This document shows, one piece after another, positions 58,655 through 64,000 of a stretch of DNA of 64,000 nt; the stretch's first letter is position 1; the number at the start of each line of letters is the position of its first letter. A program made the translations under genes and the position numbers. The DNA is from an uncultured Hyphomicrobiales bacterium (lineage in GTDB: Bacteria; Pseudomonadota; Alphaproteobacteria; Rhizobiales; Xanthobacteraceae). Below the pieces are notes generated by a model, which worked only from the letters and a program-made list of their open reading frames with translations, did no database searches and had not been told where the DNA came from. The DNA lies in NCBI GenBank assembly GCA_903929045.1, contig CAIYTE010000188.1:1-64000 (forward strand), read 5' to 3'.

Positions 58655-60652
58655 CTAGCGCTGGCTGATGCGTCCCGGCGGGGCGTAGTGGTTGCGGCCG
58701 CCGTTGCGCACGGGCTGCGGTGCCGCCTGCGCATTGCCGAACAGGAAGTCGAAGAAGTTCGGGCCGCTGTTGCGGGCGGTATCGCCGCCGTACATGCCGG
58801 GCTGCATCTTGACCGGCTTCGACGAGGAGTTCGGCGCGCGCTCGACGCCGATATCGGCGACCTTACGCTCACTGCCCTTGATGATCTGGATCATGCGCTG
58901 ATCCCAGCCGTAGACGTCCTTGCGCAGCTGCAGCTTGCCTTCGTCATCGACGAACGCGGTCTGATAGGTCAGGTGCACCCAGATGTTCTTGGGGAAGTTG
59001 ATGTTGATCTCGCTGCCGCCGAACATCTTCTCGAGACGTGCCGCGGTGTAGTTTTCCTGCGGCAGAGCAAGCGACAGCAGCTTCTCACCGTACAGCAGCG
59101 GGTTCTGCACGCGCATGCAGCCATGGCTGAAGGCGCGCTCTTCCTTGGCGAAAAGATGCTTGTCCGGCGTGTCGTGCTGATAGACGAGGAACTTGTTCGG
59201 GAAGTTAAAACGGATACGGCCGAGGGCGTTCGCCGCGCCCGGCGGCTGCGAAACATGCACGGTGCCGTCCGGATCCTGCCGCAGCTTGAGGCCGATGCGC
59301 TCAAGCGCCTGCGGGTCTTCGCGCAGCGCCGGCAGGTATTCCTTCTCGATGATCGACGGCGGTACGTTCCAAGTCGGATTGACGGTGATGAACTTCATCT
59401 CCGCACTGATCAACGGCGTGTTTTTGCCCGGCTTGCCGGTGACGACCTTGGTCTTCCAGTACTGTTTGCCGTCGTTGAACAAAGTCAGCGTGTAGTCCGG
59501 AATGTTGACCACGACATGCGGATTGCCGAGATCGCGCTGATACCAGCGCCAGCGTTCCATGTTGACGAGGATGATGTCGGTCGGATCGCCGGACGGGCCG
59601 CGCGCCGCTTCCTTCTTCTCGCCGTTCATCGCCTTGACGGTGTTGTTGCCGAGATTGCCGTCGGCGTTGATGCCGGCGGTTTTCTGGAAGCCACGCACGG
59701 CTTGGCGTACGTCGTTGTCGTAGTTCTCGTTGGTTTTATCGCCGGCGATGTCGAGGCGCTTGCGCAGCGCAACGACGCGCTCGTCCTTCATGCCGGGCTT
59801 GAGCATCTTGCCTTCTTCGACATGGACGACGGCAGGCTTCGCCTCTTCGGCCTTGGCGACAACGCCGCCGCTTTTGCGGACTTCGGCGAGCTTCTCGCGC
59901 AACGCCTTGAATTCCGGCATCGGCGGATTGTAGCTGTCGAGCGTCTTGGCGGCGTCGGCGCTGTCGGCAAGCTTGTTGAGAACGCTGGCCGGATCCACGG
60001 TCTTCAGGTCGAACTGCATGTCGGCGCTAACGCGGGTGTAGTGCACGCGGCCGATCTGGGCGTGACGGGCGAAGGTGAGCGCGGCGGCGGTCAGCTTCAT
60101 TTCGGCATCGGCGAGCGCTTCGGTGCTCGCGCCGGCCTTGATTTCCGAGGTCGCGTAGTCGGCGGATTCGAGACCGACCTCTTCGGCCTTGCCGAGATAG
60201 GCGACAGCGGCCTTGGCGCGGTCGTTGCCGGCGCCGTTACTCACCCACAGCGGGGCGAAGTTACGGGCCTTGTAGAACTGCTCGACGCCCTCGCGATCGG
60301 CCTTGCGGCTGAAGCTGCGGTCGAGCTTGCCTGAGACTAGTTCGCGCAGCCGGTCGGAGACGGCGCTGTCGGCGACGGTGCTGGCCGGCGCGGCGGCCGG
60401 AGCAGCTGCGGTGACCGGGGCCGGAGCCGCGGCGTGCGCTTCAGCCTGCTTCGGCGCTTCCGCAGCCGGTTCGGCCTTGGGCTCGAGGTCCTTCACGATC
60501 GGCGGCGGAGGCAGGGTCGTGTCCGGCATCGGCACGGCCGATTCGACCTCTTTGGCGGTCGGGGTCTGCGCCTGTGCGGCGTGGCTCGACAAAACAAGAG
60601 CAAGTCCAAGGGCGGTCGACGCCAGCAGACGGTCGAAACGGAGGGTTTTCAC
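58655..60652 (-). CDS. L,D-transpeptidase (YcbB/LdtD-like)
   Basis: 665 residues from a GTG at 60652 (GGAG eight bases upstream), giving a proper signal peptide (LLASTALGLALVLSSHAAQA). An Ala/Pro/Glu-rich linker is followed by a YcbB scaffold domain (VEQFYKARNFAPLWV), a peptidoglycan-binding motif (MKDERVVALRKRLDIAG ... RGFQKTAGINADGNLG) and the YkuD catalytic domain with AFSHGCMRVQNPLL, whose cysteine is the nucleophile. It makes 3-3 cross-links in peptidoglycan in the periplasm. Longer starts only add unlikely basic sequence. Confidence 0.92.
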   Translation of the reverse strand: MKTLRFDRLLASTALGLALVLSSHAAQAQTPTAKEVESAVPMPDTTLPPPPIVKDLEPKAEPAAEAPKQAEAHAAAPAPVTAAAPAAAPASTVADSAVSDRLRELVSGKLDRSFSRKADREGVEQFYKARNFAPLWVSNGAGNDRAKAAVAYLGKAEEVGLESADYATSEIKAGASTEALADAEMKLTAAALTFARHAQIGRVHYTRVSADMQFDLKTVDPASVLNKLADSADAAKTLDSYNPPMPEFKALREKLAEVRKSGGVVAKAEEAKPAVVHVEEGKMLKPGMKDERVVALRKRLDIAGDKTNENYDNDVRQAVRGFQKTAGINADGNLGNNTVKAMNGEKKEAARGPSGDPTDIILVNMERWRWYQRDLGNPHVVVNIPDYTLTLFNDGKQYWKTKVVTGKPGKNTPLISAEMKFITVNPTWNVPPSIIEKEYLPALREDPQALERIGLKLRQDPDGTVHVSQPPGAANALGRIRFNFPNKFLVYQHDTPDKHLFAKEERAFSHGCMRVQNPLLYGEKLLSLALPQENYTAARLEKMFGGSEININFPKNIWVHLTYQTAFVDDEGKLQLRKDVYGWDQRMIQIIKGSERKVADIGVERAPNSSSKPVKMQPGMYGGDTARNSGPNFFDFLFGNAQAAPQPVRNGGRNHYAPPGRISQR

Positions 60653-61024
60653 TCGGCAAACTCCAAAATCTGTCGGGGCAGGACCCCAGTCAAGTTCGAT
60701 CCTATTGTAACCGATAGTCCTGTATCCGTTACGTTTTTCCGAACGGCGCCGTGCCGAAGAGTGATCCGGTGTGGCTATTCTGCACTTGCTGCAGAACACC
60801 TTCTGAATGGTCGCTTTTTCGCTATTTTGCCTGCGCAACGTAATGCAACGGCGCATAAATCTGTTGGGTCCCCCACAGCTTCCTGCAAGTTTTACCCATT
60901 ACTTTTGCGTGATGGCCTTTGAAGCGGACCGGCAGGCCTCTTGCCGCGTTGACGGCTTGCGATATGCTGACGCTCAACCGCCGGTAAAAAAGGCGGCGTA
61001 GGGAACGTACCAAAGGAACCAATC
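60653..61024. other. Intergenic control region between transpeptidase and pqqA
   Basis: 372 bases with no convincing gene. It holds the divergent promoters of the transpeptidase and pqq genes. A weak sigma70-like pair, TTGCCG (60941-60946) and TATGCT (60963-60968) with a 16-base gap, faces pqqA, and a small CCGCC/GGCGG hairpin with an A-rich loop follows at about 60979-60996. pqqA has AAAGGA upstream. Confidence 0.5.
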
Positions 61025-61102
61025 ATGGCCTGGACCACCCCGACCCTCGTCGAAATCTGCATCGGCCTCGAGATCAACGGCTATCTTCCCGCCGAATTCT
61101 GA
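61025..61102 (+). CDS. pqqA: PQQ precursor peptide PqqA
   Basis: 25-residue peptide opening MAWTTPTLVEICIGLEINGY. The Glu and Tyr that are cross-linked and become pyrroloquinoline quinone are E16 and Y20 (spacing E-x-x-x-Y as required), followed by the short LPAEF tail. Length is in the normal 23-29 range. It lies 25 bases before pqqB. Unusually, it has a Cys at position 12. PqqE/PqqD, which form the cross-link, are not encoded here. Confidence 0.95.
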   Translation: MAWTTPTLVEICIGLEINGYLPAEF

Positions 61103-61127
61103 TCTTTCGGACCTATAGACACCCGTT

Positions 61128-62027
61128 ATGGGTCTTCTGACCGCCATCGTTCTCGGTTCGGCGGCCGGAGGAGCCTTTCCGCAATGGAATTGCCGCTGCG
61201 CCGTCTGTGAACTGGCATGGCGCGGCGATTCCCGCGTCCAGGCCCGCACCCAGGCAAGCATCGCGGTCTCAAGCGGCAACGGGCGCTGGACCTTGCTCAA
61301 CGCCTCGCCCGACCTCGGCCAGCAGATCCGCGCCACCCCGACACTTCATCCCCGCGACGGCCTGCGCGGCAGCCCGATCGACGCGGTTGTGCTGACCGGC
61401 GGCGAAATCGACCAGATCACCGGCTTGCTGTCGTTGCGCGAGAGCACGCCATTCACGCTCTACGCCACGCCGTCCAGCCATGCCGCCGTGGCGGCCAACG
61501 CCATGTTCAGTGCAATGGGCACGATGACGCGCCGCGCCGTCAGTCCGGGCGAGCGCTTCATGCTGGCGGGCGATATCGAAGCCTCGCTGTTCATGGTGCC
61601 CGGCAAAGTGCCGCTCTATCTCGAAGGCGACGCGCCGGAGCTCGGCGCCGAAACGGCGGCCAATGTCGGCATCGATCTTTCGCATGGAGGCAAGCGGTTG
61701 ATTTTCGTCCCCGGCGCGGCCGCCGTGTCCGCGTCGATGCGCGAGCGCTTCGCCACGGCCGACGTCATCCTGTTCGACGGCACTCTCTTTACCGACGACG
61801 AGATGCAGCGCAGCGGCACCGGCGTCAAAACCGGCCGTCGCATGGGTCACATGCCGGTGGACGGCGAAGGCGGTGCGTTGCAGGCGCTCGACGGCCTTAC
61901 CGCGCGGCGCATTTTCGTCCATATCAACAACACCAATCCGATGCTGATCGACGGCTCGCCCGAGCGCATCAAGGCCGAAGCCGCCGGCTGGCGGGTCGCG
62001 CATGACGGCATGGAGATCGTGCTGTGA
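61128..62027 (+). CDS. pqqB: PQQ biosynthesis protein PqqB
   Basis: 299 residues of the metallo-beta-lactamase fold: LGSAAGGAFPQWNCRCAVCELAW near the start, with the Cys-x-Cys-x-x-Cys of PqqB proteins, LLNASPDLGQQI, the metal-site-like VVLTGGEIDQITGLLSLRE, and RMGHMPVDGEGG. PqqB probably hydroxylates a tyrosine-derived intermediate. It is followed by a palindromic repeat before pqqC. Confidence 0.95.
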   Translation: MGLLTAIVLGSAAGGAFPQWNCRCAVCELAWRGDSRVQARTQASIAVSSGNGRWTLLNASPDLGQQIRATPTLHPRDGLRGSPIDAVVLTGGEIDQITGLLSLRESTPFTLYATPSSHAAVAANAMFSAMGTMTRRAVSPGERFMLAGDIEASLFMVPGKVPLYLEGDAPELGAETAANVGIDLSHGGKRLIFVPGAAAVSASMRERFATADVILFDGTLFTDDEMQRSGTGVKTGRRMGHMPVDGEGGALQALDGLTARRIFVHINNTNPMLIDGSPERIKAEAAGWRVAHDGMEIVL

Positions 62028-62045
62028 TTGAAGCTGATGCTTTTT

Positions 62046-62166
62046 TATCCCTCCCCCGCAGGGGGAGGGTGGCGAGTGAAACGAGCCGGGTGGGGGTGTG
62101 CTTACATGTGGCAATACCCCACCCCCGATGCTCCGCATCGGACCCTCCCCTTTCAGGGGAGGGATA
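62046..62166. repeat. Palindromic CCCTCCCC/GGGGAGGG repeat inside the pqq operon
   Basis: Arms TATCCCTCCCC (62046-62056) and GGGGAGGGATA (62156-62166) are exact inverted repeats with further inner pairing (GGGTGGGGGTG/CACCCCC-type). Same family as 32121-32250. It lies between pqqB and pqqC, and its right arm contains the purine-rich ribosome-binding sequence used by pqqC. Confidence 0.85.
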
Positions 62167-62168
62167 AG

Positions 62169-62897
62169 ATGAAACTGCTTTCGCCCGACGAACTCGAATC
62201 CGCGCTGCGCGACATCGGCGCCAAGCGCTATCACCGCCTGCATCCGTTTCACGGCCTGTTGCATAGCGGCCAGTGCACCAAGGGTCAGGTGCAGGCCTGG
62301 GCGCTCAACCGCTACTATTATCAGGCGATGATCCCGATCAAGGATGCCAGTCTGATTGCGCGCTGCGAGGATTCCGCCGTGCGCCGCGAATGGCGTTCGC
62401 GGCTGGTCGATCACGACGGCGAGCACGAGGGTGACGGTGGCATCGCGCGCTGGCTGAAATTGACAGACGGCCTTGGTCTCGACCGCGATTACGTCACCTC
62501 GACGCGCGGCCTGCTGCCGGGCACGCGTTTCGCGGTCGAAGCCTATGTGCGCTTCGTGCGCGAGAAGACGTTGCTGGAAGCCATCGCGTCGTCACTGACG
62601 GAGTTGTTCTCACCGGTCATCATCACCGAGCGCATGGCCGGGATGCTGGCGAACTATCCATTCATCAGCCGCGAGACCATGAGCTATTTCGACAAAAGGC
62701 CGCCGCAGGCGCAGCGCGATTCAGACTTCGCGCTCGATTACGTCAAGCAGCACGCCAAGACGCCCGAACAGCAACAGCAGGTGCTGGCGGCGCTCGAATT
62801 CAAGTGCGGTGTGCTGTGGTCGATGCTCGACGTGCTGGCCTATGCCTATGTCGAGCCCGGTCATATTCCGCCGGGCGCGTTCGTGCCGGCAGCGTGA
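62169..62897 (+). CDS. pqqC: Pyrroloquinoline-quinone synthase PqqC
   Basis: 242 residues from the ATG at 62169; an upstream start would translate the repeat. PqqC performs the final ring closure and eight-electron oxidation, giving PQQ. Family segments: RYHRLHPFHGLLHSGQCTKG, WALNRYYYQAMIPIKDA, and later SLTELFSPVIITERMAGM, all around the H/E-lined active site. Not fused to PqqD: the protein ends GHIPPGAFVPAA. No pqqD or pqqE follows; the next gene is an oppositely oriented Bug receptor. Confidence 0.95.
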   Translation: MKLLSPDELESALRDIGAKRYHRLHPFHGLLHSGQCTKGQVQAWALNRYYYQAMIPIKDASLIARCEDSAVRREWRSRLVDHDGEHEGDGGIARWLKLTDGLGLDRDYVTSTRGLLPGTRFAVEAYVRFVREKTLLEAIASSLTELFSPVIITERMAGMLANYPFISRETMSYFDKRPPQAQRDSDFALDYVKQHAKTPEQQQQVLAALEFKCGVLWSMLDVLAYAYVEPGHIPPGAFVPAA

Positions 62898-62898
62898 T

Positions 62899-63885
62899 CT
62901 ATGGCTTCACGCCTTGCTCGCGGTTCACTTCGCGCACGATCGGCCACCACAGCTTCTCTTCGCTGTCCATGAATTCCGCGGTCTGCGCCGCGGTCATGTC
63001 GCGTGAATAGGTACCGAGCGACTGGAACCGCTCGATCACGTCGGGCATGGCGATGACCTTGCGGATGTCGGCGTTGACCTTCTGAATGATCGCGTCGGGC
63101 ACGCCCTTCGGCGCCATCAGCACGATCCAGCCGCTCGAGACCACGCCGGCCACGGTTTCGCTCATCGTCGGCAGGTTCGGCAAATTGGGAACGCGCTTCA
63201 CCGAGGCAATGCCGAGCAGCTTGACGCTGTCGCTTTGCAGCGCCGGCGCCAGACCGGCCAAGCCTTCGAACATCATCGGGATACGGCCGGCGAGCAGATC
63301 GTTGACCGAGACCGAAGCGCTGGCGGCATGCACAAACGAGATGTTGGCTTTGGAGCGCTCACGGAACATTTCGCCGGTGAGATGGGATTGTCCGCCGCGA
63401 TTGGTGGCGCCGAACAGCATCGGCTCCTTCTGCTTGTTGGCATAGGCGATCAGTTCGGCGACGCTGTTGACCGGTACGTCCTTGTAGACGGCAACGGCGA
63501 TGGGTTGCTCGCCCACCATGGCGATCGGCGTGAAGGCGGCGTGCAGGTCGACGCCCATTTTGCCTTCCTGCATGATCGGCAGCACGGTGTAGGTCGAGGC
63601 CTGCGTCATATAGAGCGTATAGCCGTCCTTCTCGATGCTGCTGGCCGCCGCCGCCTGCGCGGCAATCAAACCGCCGGCGCCCGGGCGGTTGATGATGACG
63701 ACCTGCTGCTTCCACATCTGCGACAGTTTGTCGGCGACGACACGAAACACCACGTCCGGGCTGTTGCCGGCCGCAGCGGGCGCAATGACGGTCACCGGCC
63801 GCGTCGGATAATCCTGCGCGGAGGCGGGCGCGGCGGCGATTGCCGCAATGCAACCGGCGGCCCAGGCGGTGGCGAGTTTGTTCAT
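62899..63885 (-). CDS. Bug/TctC-family solute receptor
   Basis: 328 residues from the ATG at 63885 (GGGAGG six bases upstream). Signal peptide LATAWAAGCIAAIAAAPASA, then the Bug domain (DYPTRPVTVIAPAAAGNSPDV, INRPGAGGLIAAQAAAA, GVVSSGWIVLMAPKGVPDAI). Its ligand-binding first loop APAAAGNSPD differs from the PFxPAGPTD of the tandem copies, so the ligand is probably different. Ends 1 base from pqqC, facing it. No transporter partners. Confidence 0.9.
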   Translation of the reverse strand: MNKLATAWAAGCIAAIAAAPASAQDYPTRPVTVIAPAAAGNSPDVVFRVVADKLSQMWKQQVVIINRPGAGGLIAAQAAAASSIEKDGYTLYMTQASTYTVLPIMQEGKMGVDLHAAFTPIAMVGEQPIAVAVYKDVPVNSVAELIAYANKQKEPMLFGATNRGGQSHLTGEMFRERSKANISFVHAASASVSVNDLLAGRIPMMFEGLAGLAPALQSDSVKLLGIASVKRVPNLPNLPTMSETVAGVVSSGWIVLMAPKGVPDAIIQKVNADIRKVIAMPDVIERFQSLGTYSRDMTAAQTAEFMDSEEKLWWPIVREVNREQGVKP

Positions 63886-63967
63886 CGTGATCCTCCCGAA
63901 GATCGTCTTTGCTGTTTTGTTTGCTGTATAACACATTTGCTTCTGATGTGTTGAGCCGGAGACCCTG

Positions 63968-64000
63968 ATGGAAGCGGGAACGATCCCACCCAGCGCCCGA
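63968..64000 (+). CDS. Start of a gene truncated by the window edge
   Basis: An ATG at 63968 with GGAG six bases upstream opens MEAGTIPPSAR, then the window ends. It is divergent from the Bug receptor gene with an 82-base gap, a place where a regulator or enzyme gene is common. Too short to identify. Confidence 0.4.
   Translation, partial: MEAGTIPPSAR

Overview
The window is GC-rich, densely packed DNA from an alphaproteobacterium of the order Hyphomicrobiales (Rhizobiales), most likely close to Bradyrhizobiaceae/Xanthobacteraceae. The evidence is a tRNA-His of the alphaproteobacterial type (A73, G1:U72, no encoded extra G), a Bradyrhizobium-style haem-uptake locus with an Irr-like box, a PleC/DivJ/PdhS-like kinase, two phasins with PhaR-like sites, several copies of intergenic palindromes typical of this group, and five orphan Bug/TctC receptors. 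No phage, insertion sequence, CRISPR array or rRNA was seen. It reads as chromosomal sequence of a metabolically versatile soil or water organism.

Layout. 1-2317: end of a Bug receptor, an MmgE/PrpD protein and a small barrel-like protein. 2583-6744: a sigma54-type promoter followed by a flavoprotein, a ring-opening amidohydrolase (cyanuric acid hydrolase/barbiturase family) and an amidase, a probable N-heterocycle catabolic operon. 6750-13252: complete haem acquisition locus (hmuV, hmuU, hmuT, hemP in one direction; receptor, IsdG-type haem monooxygenase and HutX-like protein in the other) around a control region with two Fur-family-like palindromes. 13253-21796: a seven-gene operon (PuuE-like deacetylase, formamidase/acetamidase family, ABC ATPase and permease, alpha/beta hydrolase, FAH-family hydrolase, signal-less NMT1-type binding protein) divergent from a second NMT1-type binding protein and an XRE-cupin regulator. 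Two back-to-back sigma54-like promoters occupy the space between them. This is the best candidate for an undescribed catabolic system.

21812-30312: organic-acid genes on the minus strand (Bug receptors including a tandem duplicate, SDR, LVIVD-repeat protein coupled to a 54-residue protein, D-tartrate dehydratase-like enolase, BKACE enzyme). 30395-35604: TetR regulator, cyclase-family protein, MsrB, LtrA-like membrane protein, ThDP enzyme. 35778-40916: hybrid histidine kinase, two small exported proteins, an NHL-repeat protein and an exported DsrE-like protein.

40982-46631: class III CoA-transferase divergent from a TRAP transporter and malonyl-CoA decarboxylase, resembling rhizobial malonate loci but without the synthetase. 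46745-54039: SDR, glutamine amidotransferase-like protein, glpD, two stand-alone response regulators, AsmA-like protein and a DUF1194 protein. 54079-58576: PAS sensor kinase, two phasins, tRNA-His. 58655-end: L,D-transpeptidase, pqqA-pqqB-pqqC with no pqqD/pqqE following, a fifth Bug receptor and the start of a gene running off the edge.

The strongest theme is scavenging of nitrogen and carbon from small organic molecules. Two separate operons rich in C-N hydrolases have sigma54-type promoter matches, which suggests nitrogen-limitation control; this is inferred from motifs and gene families only.
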